A stretch of DNA of 64,000 nt from Argentina anserina (taxonomy: Eukaryota; Streptophyta; Magnoliopsida; Rosales; Rosaceae), in assembly GCF_933775445.1 (NCBI RefSeq), contig NC_065872.1, positions 14,322,001-14,386,000 on the forward strand. The letters run 5' to 3'. The position numbers were made by a program, and so were the translations under genes. Below the pieces are notes generated by a model. The model was not told where the DNA came from and made no database searches. It saw nothing but the letters and a program-made list of their open reading frames with translations. The stretch's first letter is position 1. Every line of letters begins with the position of its first letter. This document shows positions 35,285 to 47,248 of this stretch, piece by piece.

Positions 35285-38200
35285 ATTCCAAGGTATTTGA
35301 AACAGCCTTAAATATTAGTGTTGATGATGATTGTTGGATTATAGACTCTGGTGCCACATATCACATGACAAACAAATTGTCAAATTATATGATTTTGAAA
35401 AAAAAAATCGTCTCATGTTTCTATTGCAAATGGGAAATGAGCTTATGTGTTAGGAAAATGGAAAGTTAACTTTTTTCAAATCAGTTGAAATTAGATGCTT
35501 TATTTGTTCTTTCTTTTCGTTTTCAGCTTCTTTTAGTTGGAAAAGTCACTAGTCTTACATTGGTTAGTTATTGTTTATCCCTATAATGTGATTTTTCAGG
35601 ATATCGATCATCACCAAGAAGACGATTGGTGAAAATGTTTTTCAAAATGGGTTGTATTACTTGTCCAGAAGTCTCAAGTCTTTCAAGTTAGGTCTAGTAG
35701 AGTATTAGATCATCACCTTTGGCATCAATGCTTAGCTCATCCTTCGGAGTAAGTGTTATCTATTTGTTCCCAAACCTAGATCATGACAATCATCAATGTG
35801 AAGTCTATCAAATGTCCAAGTTTACCAGATTACCTTTTCAATTGTCAGTATCTAGAGCTAGTAATCCATTTGAAATCATTCATTCTTATGTATGGGGTCC
35901 TGTTCTAAAATTTGTTGATGGTTTTAGATATTTTGTAACTTTTGTAGATGATTTCACAAGGATCACCTAGTTGTATCTTTTGAAATTAAAGAGTGAAGTT
36001 GTTGATGTGTTCAAAAAATTCTGCAATCTTGTCAATACTCAATATTCATCCAAAATTCAAATCTTAAAATCTGATAAGGACTCGGAGTATATGTTTAGTA
36101 AAATGCAACATTTTTTTAGCTCAAATGGAATTGTACATCAGACCAGTTGTGTTGGAATACCACAACAAAATGGAACTGCAGAAAGAAAGAATAGAGATGT
36201 TCTGGAAAAAACTAGGGCCTTGATGTTTCATGCTAATATTCCAAAGAAGTTTTGGTCTCATGCTACTCTAGTTGCAACATATCTTATTAATTATTTACCA
36301 AGTAGAGTTTTGAATTCTAAGTCTCCTCTTGAAGTGTTAGAAGACAAGAAAATTGATTTGAATCATCTGAGAGTTTTTGGTTGTGTGTTATGTTCATGTT
36401 CAAGCTAAGCACATAGATAAATTAGAGCCTAGGGCTGCCAAGTGTATGTTTCTAGGATATTTCCCTACACATAAAGGTTACAAGTGTTTCAACCCTAATT
36501 CAAGAAAAGTTATTGTTTCTAGAGATGTGAATTTGAAGTAGATGTCTTGTTTCACTTTAAGAAGACTGTTGATGTTAAGGGTCAAGGGGATTCATTTGGT
36601 GATTTGTTTCCTTCACCTTCAACTACTGTTGAATCATCTATGCATCCTAATGCTGACAATGAGCATGGAATGTTTAATGATCATGAAATTGAGGAATTAC
36701 ATGATAACTCAGATTTTGATAGTCATGCACAACTTGCATTGCATGCATAGCTTGCAGACCCTCAACATGTGCTTCTTAGAAGAAATCCAGCTAGGGAGAA
36801 AAATCCTCCAGTTAGATTTAAACATTATGTTGGTTTTCATGTGAAATACCCAATTTCTAATTTTTTGGGGGATATCAAAGATTGTCAGCCTCTTATGTAG
36901 TTTATTTGAGTGTCATTGATGATGTCATTGAACCTAGAAATCTTAATGAAGCAAGTGAAAGTGTTTGGAATTTGGCTATGCAGGAAGATTTGAAAGCTCT
37001 TGATGAAAATAGAACTTAAGGCATTGTTCAACTTCCATCTGGAAAAAAAGCAGTGGGAAGTAAGTGGATATTCAAAACTAAGTTTAAATCAGATGGAACT
37101 ATGGAGAGATACAAGGCTCGATTGGTAGCTCATGGTTTCACTTATACTTATGGAGTATACTACAATGAAACCTTGCACTAGTTACAAAAATGAATATTGT
37201 GAGAGTGCTTTTATCTCTTGTAGTAAACCATGATCGGTCTCTTCATCATATATATGTTTAAAATGTCTTCTTGCATGGAGAATTGGAAGAGAAGGTTTAT
37301 ATGCACCTGCCACCTGGTCATTATGTAGATCCAAATTTGGTTTGTAAATTGCACAAGGCAATTTGTGGCCTCAAGCAGTCTCCAAGTACTTGGTATGCTA
37401 AGCTCAGTTATGTGCTTGAGGAAATAGGGTTCTACAGAAGCAATGCAGATTCTTCTCTATTTTTCAGATATAACAATCATGGTAAAATTGCAGTTTTGAT
37501 CTATATTGATGATTTAATTGTTACTAGTGAAAATTCTGATGAGATAAACTCTCTCAAAAAGTCCATGCAGTCTAAATTTGCCATGAAATTAAGATCTTAG
37601 TCAGTTGAAATATTTTTTAGGTATAGAAATGGCCTCATCTACAAAAGGCTTATTTTTTAACCAAAGATAATATATTTTAGATCTTATGCAAGAAGCAGAT
37701 GTTCTTGATTGTAAGCCTGCAAAGACTCCTCTTGATAGTAAATTGCAGTTGGATACTCATAGTGATGATCTTAAGCACATAATTGATTATCGGAGGTTAA
37801 TTGGGAAATTAATATATCTCACAATCACTAGGACGGATATCTCTTATGTAATTATCATTGTCAGTCAATTTATGCATGCTCCGACTGTGTTTCATTTGAA
37901 CATTGTCAAGAGAATTTTGAGGTATTTGAAGAGATCTGTTGGTAGAGGCATTAAAGAAAAACAGCCACTATGATATTTTTGACTATGCAGATGCAGGTTG
38001 GGATGGTTAATGCTCTTGATAGGAAGAGTACAACAGGGTTCTGCACTTTTATTGGTGGAAATCTTGTTATTTGGAAAAGTAAAAAACAAAGTGTTGTTGC
38101 AAGATCAAGAGCTGAGGCTAAGTATCATGCAATGACATTAGCTGTTTGTGAGCTTATTTGGCTCAAAGGTCTCCTAACTGATCTAGGATTCTCAAGTTCT

Positions 38201-38460
38201 TCTCCTATTTCTCTGAATTGTGATAATCAAGCTGCAATGCATATTGCTTCTAATCTTGTGTTTCATGAGAGGACTAAACACATTGAGGTTGACTGCCATT
38301 TCATTAGGCATCAAGTTCAAGCTCAGATTATTTCTACTCGTTATGTGAAGAGTGAAGATTAGTTGACTGATGTATTTACCAAGTTTCTTACTACTGCTCA
38401 TTTTCAACAAATTCTCAGCAAGCTTGAGTCCTTTAACCTTTTGGACCAAGTTTGAGGAGG
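35285..38460 (+). pseudogene. Copia pol remnant (protease, integrase, RT, RNase H)
   Basis: Interrupted frames encode, in order: protease CWIIDSGATYHM (about 35330-35370); the integrase zinc region HLWHQCLAHPS (about 35715); the integrase core with SDKDSEYM, GIPQQNGTAERKNR and LRVFGC (about 35870-36390); RT with HGELEEKVYMHLPPG, LKQSPSTWYAKL and YIDD in place of YVDD (about 37270-37560); and RNase H with DRKSTTGFCTFIGG, SRAEAKYHAM and ERTKHIEVDCHFIRH (about 38000-38330). Multiple stops and frameshifts make it non-functional. Confidence 0.88.
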
Positions 38461-38462
38461 AG

Positions 38463-39193
38463 TGTTGAAGATTGTTATATTGTAGCAGCAGCATGGTGTT
38501 ATAGTAGCAGTTGGTCCATTTGTACATCATAGAGCTCAACTGCTGCAGCATGGTGTTTTCTCCATTCTCTAGCTTTAATCCATGCCTTAGTATGGCATAA
38601 ATAGCAAGGACTAAAATTTCAACGAAAATGGAAATATCGAGAGTCTAAAAATTAGAAATTTCGATGGAAATTTCGAAAAAATATCGTAATTATATAAATT
38701 TGAAAAAACAAATATATGAATCTATTTATATTTTTGTTTCACATTTTAACAACAATAATGCGTTAGCAGGGATGGTTTGCTCAAATATATTTGGCAATTC
38801 AACCAGAGTTCGATTCGTTCGAGCACGTGGCACGAAAGTGAAAGAGATAGTCATTGATTGGAGTGAATATAAGGAATATTTCAATCAATATTCCCTGAAA
38901 TCTCTATAGTATCGTGAATATCACGATAAATTTTAAAATCTCGGGAAATATCGAGAATTTAGAACGATATTTGTCTGGTAACCATAGGATATATCGGGAT
39001 CTCAAAAAAGCGAAATTTTCGCCGAGATTTCGTCGATATTCTCGATTTTTCAGTCCTTGATGAATAGTAGAATAGTTTTTTGAGACTTTTTCACTTTATA
39101 CTTATATATATACAAGTTGTATTCGGTTGTTCATTTCAACACAAATAAGGGGAAAATTGCCTCAAAATTAAGTTGTTTGTATGAATTTCATCA
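38463..39193 (+). repeat. 3' LTR of the copia element, split by a MITE
   Basis: The LTR halves 38463-38604 and 39060-39193 together match the 5' LTR. The intervening 455 bp are the MITE described separately. Confidence 0.88.
38605..39059. mobile_element. hAT-like MITE inserted in the copia 3' LTR
   Basis: A 455-bp element with ends CAAGGACTAAAA...TTTTTCAGTCCTTG, flanked by 8-bp near-duplications ataaatag (38597-38604) and atgaatag (39060-39067). The interior is full of short aaatttcg and atatcg phrases on both strands. The 8-bp TSD suggests hAT. Absence from the 5' LTR proves that it is a secondary insertion. Confidence 0.85.
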
Positions 39194-39610
39194 GACTCTT
39201 TCGTGCCTTCTCTGCCAGAACTGTTCTCTTCTATTTTCTCTTCTTCTGGATAAACGGAGAACAAACACGCTCCGGTCGTGCTTGGGCCTAGTTAGTGACA
39301 AATTTCAATCAACAAACGACTGTAAATTTGAACATATATGCAGTCATTACAGTACGTACCTGCAGCCATACTTCTTGTTTTGTCATCTGCCTTTGTGACT
39401 TTCACAATATGAAATATTATTGTCCATTAACTAACCAATTTCTTTTGTAATCAGGCTGTGATATGCATGATGATCACTTAATTGATCAGTGTGACTTCAG
39501 TTCGTTTTTAAGGGAGTAAAGAGATCATCACTAGGTATCTCCAGTTTTGCATTTTGCCTTGCATGGTGATCTATATATACTGTTGGGATTTTCAAGCAAA
39601 TGTCAATTAA

Positions 39611-39964
39611 GGGCGAGTTTGGCCCGAGGTGATTATTTTGGAAGCGGCTGTAGCTGTGAGATGAAAATAATCAGCTGTGAAATTAAGTTGTTAAGTGTTT
39701 GGTAAATGTGTTTTTAAAAATATGGTGAGTTTAGATAATGACTAAAAGGGCATGAATTTAATTATGGTGAGAAATATAAGTTGATATATGGTGTGCCCTT
39801 ATTTGACATTTCACAAAAGTTCCAAAACACAGCTTCTATAATATGCATTGGATTTTGTGAGATTATTTTATAAGTGGCTAAATTTTATTTCACCAAACAC
39901 AATTGGCAGCTTAAATTATTCTATAAGCTATAATCTCATAATTTCCTCGGGGCCAAACTCAACC
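39611..39964. mobile_element. Tourist-like (PIF/Harbinger) MITE
   Basis: 354 bp with inverted ends GGGCGAGTTTGGCCCGAGG and its near complement ending at 39964, flanked by TAA on both sides (39608-39610 and 39965-39967). A TAA trinucleotide TSD with GGG...GTTTGG ends is the Tourist hallmark. Confidence 0.82.
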
Positions 39965-40182
39965 TAAGAAACATGAATCCTGTGGAAGTGTCATTAACCA
40001 TAATTAAGAACAACTATATCAATTTTCAAGAAGTTGTTCATAGATAACTAGTTCTATGAAGTCATGCATACATTTTGCATTACCAAAGTACAGTTAAGCA
40101 AATTGCCAAATTGCAGAAAGCCTTTCTTCTGAGAGGGGGGGGGGTGTGTGTGTTCTATATATAGTCCTTCTTGGCTGCAAAG

Positions 40183-40542
40183 GCACCACTGTTTGGCACA
40201 GATTTCCATTTTTACATCATTTTTCGATTAAATTTTCTCATCTCCACCGTTTAGTATCTAGATAATATTGTGTAGATCATCTCTGCAAAATTTCAGCCAA
40301 TTTGGTGATCGCTAAGGCCCTCAAAATTGTGTTTTTCTGTTAAAAACATGAACGGATCATGTTTGACAGAATTCATTCTGTCCATTTGTTTTTCGATTTT
40401 GAGGACCTTAACAATCACCAAATTGGCTGAAATTTTGCATAGATGATCTATACAATATTATATAGATATTTGATAGTGGAAATGAGGAAATTCAACCGAA
40501 AAGTGGTTCAAAAATAGAAATCTGCACCAAAACTATTGGTGC
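40183..40542. mobile_element. Long-hairpin MITE, copy A
   Basis: Nearly the whole 360 bp folds back on itself: arms of about 150 bp start gcacca...cagatttc and pair with 40390-40542. The arm core reads gatcatctctgcaaaatttc followed by agccaatttggtgatcg. Copies B and C share a diverged form of this core. No TSD was clear. Confidence 0.75.
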
Positions 40543-40546
40543 GGGA

Positions 40547-40548
<2 letters not shown>

Positions 40549-40580
<32 letters not shown>
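40549..40580. repeat. (AT)n microsatellite between hairpin copies A and B
   Basis: 16 AT units directly join the two hairpin elements. Confidence 0.9.
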
Positions 40581-40582
<2 letters not shown>

Positions 40583-40583
<1 letters not shown>

Positions 40584-40951
40584 GTCTTTATCCAGAGTGA
40601 AGCTTCACTCTGAAATTACATAGTGAAGTTCCAATTTTGGCACACTTTTCGGTCAAATTTTTTCACCATAAGAGATTCAATATTTAGGTATGTGTTATTC
40701 AAGATCATTTCTACAAAATTTCATCTAATTCGGACATCGTTAAGGTATTGAAATTAGATTAAATCAATGAATGAATTAAAACAGTTCAACGTGAACCGTT
40801 CGTGTAAATCTCAATTTTGAAAGCTCAAACCATTGTCAAATTGGATGAAACTTTATAGAGATGATCTTGAATATCATACTTAAATATTGAATCGCTTATG
40901 GTGAAAAAATTTGACCGAAAAGTGTGTCAAAATTAAAACTTTACTCTGGAT

Positions 40952-40958
<7 letters not shown>
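40583..40958. mobile_element. Long-hairpin MITE, copy B
   Basis: Arms begin agtctttatccagagtgaag and, on the opposite strand, agtctctatccagagtaaag. They pair over most of 376 bp. The left arm has a small extra segment containing a second cactctg phrase. The arm core gatcatttctacaaaatttc matches copy A. It is bordered on both sides by (AT)n runs. Confidence 0.75.

Positions 40959-41029
<71 letters not shown>
40959..41029. repeat. Long (AT)n microsatellite
   Basis: About 35 AT units directly after hairpin copy B. Confidence 0.9.
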
Positions 41030-41031
<2 letters not shown>

Positions 41032-44000
41032 CTTCTTCATGAAGAACACTTTGTTTTGAGCCATGCGTGAGCTAGTAACACCCTTTCAAGGGTAATTTGA
41101 GGATTGAAATGAGGCTGTTCATGAACAACCTTTTTGTTTTAATGCGTTATGTATTGGAGAGCATGCAGCAGATTGAGATCGACATCATCCTTGCTTGGAA
41201 AGCTATATATATACTAATGATTGTGGTTGTTACATGAACCCTATTAGAGTTTGTAAACTCTACCGGAGATTCGATCTCGTCGCAGGGAGGCAGACTTAAT
41301 TATTTTCCCTGCCATGAGCACCGTCTGGGGGAATTACATATGAAGAAGATAACCATGCATGGATGCAACCCTATACATGCGGCTTTACTTTACCTTCCTC
41401 CGGTAGCTAGCGATACTTAAATCTTTCCTCTCGATCTGCCGCTTCTTTTCTCTCTTAATTTGGTGCGTACTCTCTCCCCTCTAATTCTTTTAGTTTTCGT
41501 TCCCCTTTGCTAGTTTGCTAACTTTGCTTTACAGTAGGGAGTCTCTTCTAGTCTTCTTAATTATACTAAGCAGTAAGCACCGGAAACAACTGGATCGGTC
41601 GAGAGGGAGTTGATTTCTAATGAGATGAGTTTCCCTTTAAACTTGAATACGTACGTTCAAATTTCAAACTGGCTGACTCGATTTCTAGCTATCAATAGTC
41701 ACGGCACTAATCTCCTTGCAAGGACCAACTCATGCATCATCAGAGATTGGCTCGATCAATGTGTAATAAGAGCCTCTGCTTTCGATAAATGTTTTGTTTT
41801 TATTATTACAGATATGAGTGGTCGAGATTATTGAAAAAAAAAACATTAGAAAACTCTAGAAGATAAACCTAGCTATCTTTCCAACATCCACAACATTTCA
41901 AATCCTAATGAAACAACTTGATGCAATTGCATCGGTCTAGTCAGAGAAAGCATGAGTCTTCTTGTTTTATTAGAAGGGAGACAATATGAATCTTAATGAA
42001 AACAAAGATGAAAAGAATAAAAAGTTTGAGGATGGATAATCAAGGACAAATACATAGTGCACGTTTGGTGAACTGTGTTAAGTGGTAGAACCTTAGATAA
42101 GAGGTATTAAGAAGTTTGTACCATGTTTGTTGTGAAGAGGGACAAAAGTTAATGGCACCAGATACCACCGCATCCTCTTCTCAACCTCCTTATGTGTTAT
42201 TCTGGTACTCCTCTTTGAGACCCATGCTAACACCATCTCTCTTCCTTTCTCATTAGAATAGATAGGAGAATTAGATCAAGGAGAATCATACGGGTTCAAT
42301 TTCTTACTTTAAAGGAGACCTGTGTTTGATTAAGGTCAGATCTTGCCTCTTCTTTTGCTTGCATGGTACAATTGAATTGATCTTTGGTTTCATCGACTCT
42401 TTACTCACAACAACCTATTAACTAGAAGTTCATTCTGACTCTTAATTCTTATGTGTGTGTCTCTCCTAACTGTTCTTGGCATTATTCTAGTATTGTATCG
42501 GATCTCATGAACTAGTATCAATCCTACCTTAGCTTGTACTGCTCACCAAAAATGGTTCAACCTAGTAAGCCTACTCAAATGTGAGTAGCCCAAGCATTAA
42601 TATTAGAGTGACCCAATAATCCTGGTCTTCCTGGATATCAAACGTGCACACAGTGTATGGGGTAAGTTTGAAATAATTTATGCACTCAATTATCTTCTCA
42701 GCGCACCTGGCCAGTTGAGTATTATTTCCAAGTCCGACCACAATGTTATCATCATTGTTTTCCAAGACAACTATCTTTCGAAATTAGAGTGACGTACAGT
42801 AAGTTTCTGAAAGATGTCATTCATTCTGGGCATCGATCTGGTATAAGTGAAATACTACGTACTTATTATGGACTTATGGTACGTGCTAGAAAATTCTTCA
42901 CCAGGTAGTTTAATTATCAGATCTAGCAGGTTACAGTAATTCAGATATGTGTCATCAACTTTCAAACGTACGGCACGTAGTGTTTTCGTTTTTCAATCTT
43001 TGTTCTTCATGCATCGATCACGAAGGGCCGGTGCAAGTTTCACGTACGTACGTACAAGTTCTACTTCGAGGATATATATGTACAGAAAGCTAGCTAGGCT
43101 TCTAGTTGATGCTGAAGGAGGACTGCCAATTTTCCTTTTCCTTTCTATATATGAACATCCTTAGTTCGTAACTTCATAGAATTGCAGTGCTTGATAACTA
43201 TAATTAGAAGAAGCAATGAGACTATGAAATGAATGCTTGAATGGTACATGGGTTGGCTATTAGTAACAAAAGGCCAGAAACTTCATGTACGTGGATAGTT
43301 AAATCTTATGAACCACAAAAGCAATCCCAGTTATGCTATCTTTAAATCCTTTAAGAGGATAGGAGTTTGGGGTAGAAAGTCGATCTGGTGGTCCAGAAAC
43401 GTGGGTAGCTGAAGAGTAATGCTTACGAATTAAGTAGGAGCATTTTTACAGATAGGTCTAGTTATTTAGGTTATTCGATCAGTTGTTGTGCTTGTTCGAC
43501 CACTGTCCACGAATTTGAAAGGATCTAGTTCATTTTGTAAGTTGAAACTCAGCTATATATGGTTGAGCTTCCACCACTAGTAGTTAGTCCTTCTTTGATT
43601 GGGAAAGCTGTGGCTTTTACTTCTGAGATGGTTGAATGGTGGATTATACATGTTGACATGTATGATCGTGCCTGTCAAACTTGGCATGTAATGATCCATT
43701 CTGAAGCATGCAATTTCTGTTGATCGGATGGTTGCTGGAGGGTGGCTCGGAACATGTGATAGAAATTAAAAGATTTTGCTAATTTAAGAAAAAATTCGGA
43801 ATATGCAAGCTATATACACTGCTCGCAAAATATGAATACACACTGATTTGAATGTGTGAGATAGGACTATATCCAACACCGATTGCAATGTAGGAAAGCT
43901 ATTCACGGTGCATACAACCAACTAAGTATTTATCCGTGTTTTTTTCGATAAAGGGTTCATGCTCGTTGCACACTGTTTTCAAAGTCGATATGTGCGAGTT

Positions 44001-44269
44001 ATTGATGTGTGACTCATTATTTTTTTATAAACATAACTGATGCTATACGATAAAGTTAGTGTAGTATACATGATCAACCAAGATTTCTGTGAGGACGTGA
44101 AGACATTATACGCTGATTTTCAGTGTAAAAGTGATAGAATTTAATAAAATTATTCTTCAAAAGTGATAGGTTTAAATGTTTTTTTTCCATAGCATTTCAA
44201 CAATATGCAAATCTTGCCAACTAGTGGTGAAATCACATTTGAACCTACTAGATCATGTGCACCAGTACA
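41030..44269. other. Intergenic, no gene recognised
   Basis: AT-rich sequence with short ORFs that resemble nothing I know. It includes an acgtacgtacgtac run near 43042. I found no bounded repeat. Confidence 0.45.
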
Positions 44270-44278
44270 TACAAATAA

Positions 44279-44970
44279 GAGTAAATTCCTTCTATAGTAC
44301 CTGATGTTTGGCTACTTGGACAATTTGTTACCTGATGTATGAAAGTGGACAATTTGGTACCTAAAGTTCTCAAAATTAGGCCATTTTGGTACTTATGTCA
44401 ATTTTGACCATATTTTCAGGGTTACTTTCGTCATTCTATCTCTATTTTACTTCATTTTTTCATAATACCTCCAAATTGTCTCTAAATTATCACTAAAATT
44501 TTGATAACTCATCCACTTAGTATCTGTGATGATTTACGTATATAAGTTTTCATAATGTAGCTATCAATCTAAATTAATTTTAATTATAAGTAATTAAAAA
44601 ATATTTTAATAAAAAATTACAATTGCATAAAGGCAATTTATTTCTTTTGCATAAAATAATTAGGATACAATAAGTATATTAAGAAAAAAAAATATTTTCA
44701 ATATATGCGAAGTAGATGCTAAGTGGAGTAGATATATCAATTTAATTATCTCCAAAGATAGACATTTATAGGAAAAAATGAAGAAAAATGTGAATTTAAT
44801 GAGTTTAGGGCTAGAATGACGAAAATAACCCTAAAAATATGATTAAATTAATAGAGGTACCAAAATGGCTTACAAATGAGAACTTCAGGTACCAAATTGT
44901 CTGTTTTCATACATCAGGTACCAAATTGTTCAAGTAGCCATACTTTAAGTACCATAGGAGGAATTAACCC
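44279..44970. mobile_element. Mutator-like MITE with long inverted arms
   Basis: 692 bp flanked by a perfect 9-bp TSD TACAAATAA (44270-44278 and 44971-44979). The ends read GAGTAAATTCC and, on the other strand, GGGTTAATTCC. The arms pair over roughly 200 bp and repeat the phrase ggacaatttggtacct several times. The centre is AT-rich and unpaired. A 9-bp TSD with long TIRs points to the Mutator (MULE) superfamily. No transposase is encoded. Confidence 0.85.
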
Positions 44971-45262
44971 TACAAATAATTTATAGTTTACAAAATGTAC
45001 GTACATATTTAACAATTTGCCATAGTGGTTGGGTGTCTTCAAATCATTCATCACGTCCCCATTCGACTCCCAAAATTGATCATTTTTATATTTTGGAACA
45101 TTAATGTGATTACCATGTATTATACTTCCTTTTAGCACAGTTGTGGTTGTGTCCAAGGCTTCTTGATGGCTTCAATGGTGGGATTGGGGGCGACAACCTC
45201 ATTGGTAATGGTGGTCGGTATGGCGGGTATGTTGCTCTAGGTTTAAGGGTGCCCATTGGTAC

Positions 45263-45533
45263 CAGTGGCGGATTTTGAAACAAGTATTCTAATTGGCTAA
45301 AATGTCTGAATTGGCCAATATCTACCAAATTTTGAATTAAATACTGATTAGTGTACAATTATACCATATTTAAATATACTTTTATCATTATTATACACAA
45401 ATATGTTTTAATTATACACAATTATACTACAATTATAACAATTTAGCCATAATCACACATAATTATATCATAATTAAAAGAAATTTTTTAACTTGCCGCA
45501 GGGCCCCTCTGCCTCTGCATAGTTTCGTCACTG
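45263..45533. mobile_element. hAT-type MITE, copy 2
   Basis: 271 bp starting CAGTGGCGGA and ending CGTCACTG, with degenerate 8-bp flanks attggtac/attcatac (6 of 8). The interior matches the element at 30230-30486, for example attattatacacaaatat and aatcacacataattatatca. It is older or more mutated at the right end than copy 1. Confidence 0.8.
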
Positions 45534-45771
45534 ATTCATACGGTGTGGGTGCCTTAGTAATTCTTGTTAGGCCTGGGCCTCTCGGGCTGGGTCTAGTTTT
45601 TTCCTTCACTTTTAGTTTCTATTTTGTTTTTTAAATAGGTGATTATTTGAATGTTTGGAAATGTGACGCCGATGGTTGAATCATATGTGCCTATAATATT
45701 CTCGGATGAGAATTGAACTACGTTGGATGTACTCCATCGTTCTAAATAGGCCGATCTACTTAGAAAACTAC

Positions 45772-45773
<2 letters not shown>

Positions 45774-45811
<38 letters not shown>
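45774..45811. repeat. (GA)n microsatellite
   Basis: About 19 GA units. Confidence 0.9.
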
Positions 45812-45817
<6 letters not shown>

Positions 45818-45943
45818 GCTCTGTCAAAATTGGATTGATGAAGGTGAAAGAGATAAGAGGATTTCCAAATGGTCTCTTTATACGTTCCTTCTTTCTCTAT
45901 GGTTATATCCAATTTGTGAAGTGATTGGAAGATTAGGAATGTA

Positions 45944-46344
45944 GGGAGCATTTTCAATGAGAATCATCTTGTTAATAACTAGTTGAGAACCTCTTTATTT
46001 CACTCATTTTTTCGATCTTATATTCATATACCAACCATTTAGTTTTATAGATATATATGAGTAGATCATCATTGTAAATTTTTGTCCAAATTGAAAATCG
46101 TTGAGACATTCATAGATGTGATTTACTCATTATGAATTTAAACAGTTTATGTTTGATAATTATCTAATTTGATAGTTTAACCATTACTAAATTGGCTGAA
46201 AATTTGTAAAAGTAATATATTTATATAGACCTAAAATCTAAATAGTTGAGATGAAAAAATGTGATAAAAAACATGTCTAATTAACAATTAATTGTAAAAT
46301 CCTCAATTAATTTTCAACAAGATGATTCTCATTGAAAAAGCTCT
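45944..46344. mobile_element. Long-hairpin MITE, copy C, Mutator-like
   Basis: 401 bp flanked by an exact 11-bp repeat TTAGGAATGTA (45933-45943 and 46345-46355). The ends GGGAGCATTTTCAATGAG and AGAGCTTTTTCAATGAG are inverted, and the arms pair through most of the element. The arm core (gatcatcattgtaaatttttg, then atcgttgag) is a diverged version of copies A and B. The 9-11 bp TSD suggests MULE. Confidence 0.82.
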
Positions 46345-46355
46345 TTAGGAATGTA

Positions 46356-47237
46356 ACTTCTTAGAGGAACGTGTGCCTCACGTGAGCTTAGATTTCTTCA
46401 TATAAAGTATATTATTTTCATAGAGCATTTAATGAAAACTGAAGATGAAGAGGTGAAAGGTTTATTGGAAATTAAAGATTAAGAGTTGACCTCTAATGTT
46501 GCAAATTATTATGATAACTATGTTGATGATGAAGATAAAAAGGATTTGGTAAAGTACAATAAGGTAGAGTTAGCTTTCAACCCTATATTGCGGGTCCCTA
46601 TCGTTGGAGGACTGGCTCCGTTGCCGCCAGCCCATCTACCATCGCCATGTACTGTCAGCTCAAGACTTTCACGTTTTATCAGAATTTCTCACAATGCTAA
46701 GTACAAAATACACGGTGTTCAACTCCGGCGCGATGGTTGCTCGGTGGAGATTAAAGTGTCATAGTGAGAGAGATAAATGTAAAGTACAATAGGGTAAAAA
46801 TATAGCTCTAAACCCTACATAAGAGAAGTTGGTCACCTCATATGAGGAGCATTATGATACCAAGTTTCGTAACTTTGATAGACCATTTCGAATAGATTTT
46901 TGGACATAATGGATAAATGAACTTGGAAATGAGCATGTTATTAAGAGCATTGAAAAATGCAACATTCGTGTTATTAAGACATGGCTCGATTTGAAAATAT
47001 ATATATGAAAAATAAATAAAATACGTTGGAAGAAGTGGAATTCAAAATTAAAAATAAATAAATATTCACATACGGGAATAATTAAAAATGGATGTGACGA
47101 GGTATCAAATTGAACGGCTTAAATTATTCATAAGTTGTGACGATCGAAACCTAAAGAATGGAATGCTAGAAGAACGAATCAACCTAAGTAACGTAATCAT
47201 TAACATTTGAATAGATGGTGAGACTCACACTTGCAAT
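46356..47237. other. Intergenic, no gene recognised
   Basis: Short ORFs near 46486-46790 lack any recognisable domain. No repeat boundaries were seen. Confidence 0.4.
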
Positions 47238-47248
47238 TGGATCATAAT

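Larger units (their letters stand above)
31554..39193 (+). mobile_element. Degenerate full-length Ty1/copia retrotransposon with nested insertions
   Basis: Complete structure on the plus strand: 5-bp TSD GACTC (31549-31553 and 39194-39198), 5' LTR, primer-binding site tggtatcagagc (31832-31843, initiator Met tRNA type), gag, protease, integrase, RT, RNase H, polypurine tract (gaggaggag, about 38454-38462) and 3' LTR. The gene order identifies Ty1/copia. The LTRs differ at roughly one base in ten over the stretch compared by eye, and the coding region has many stops, so the insertion is old. It was later hit by a 2.1-kb LTR element between gag and protease and by a MITE in the 3' LTR. Confidence 0.92.

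Noticed and set aside
46486..46792. Two overlapping ORFs of about 92 and 62 codons
   Set aside because: No recognisable homology. The region between MITE C and the GGACACG element looks non-coding.
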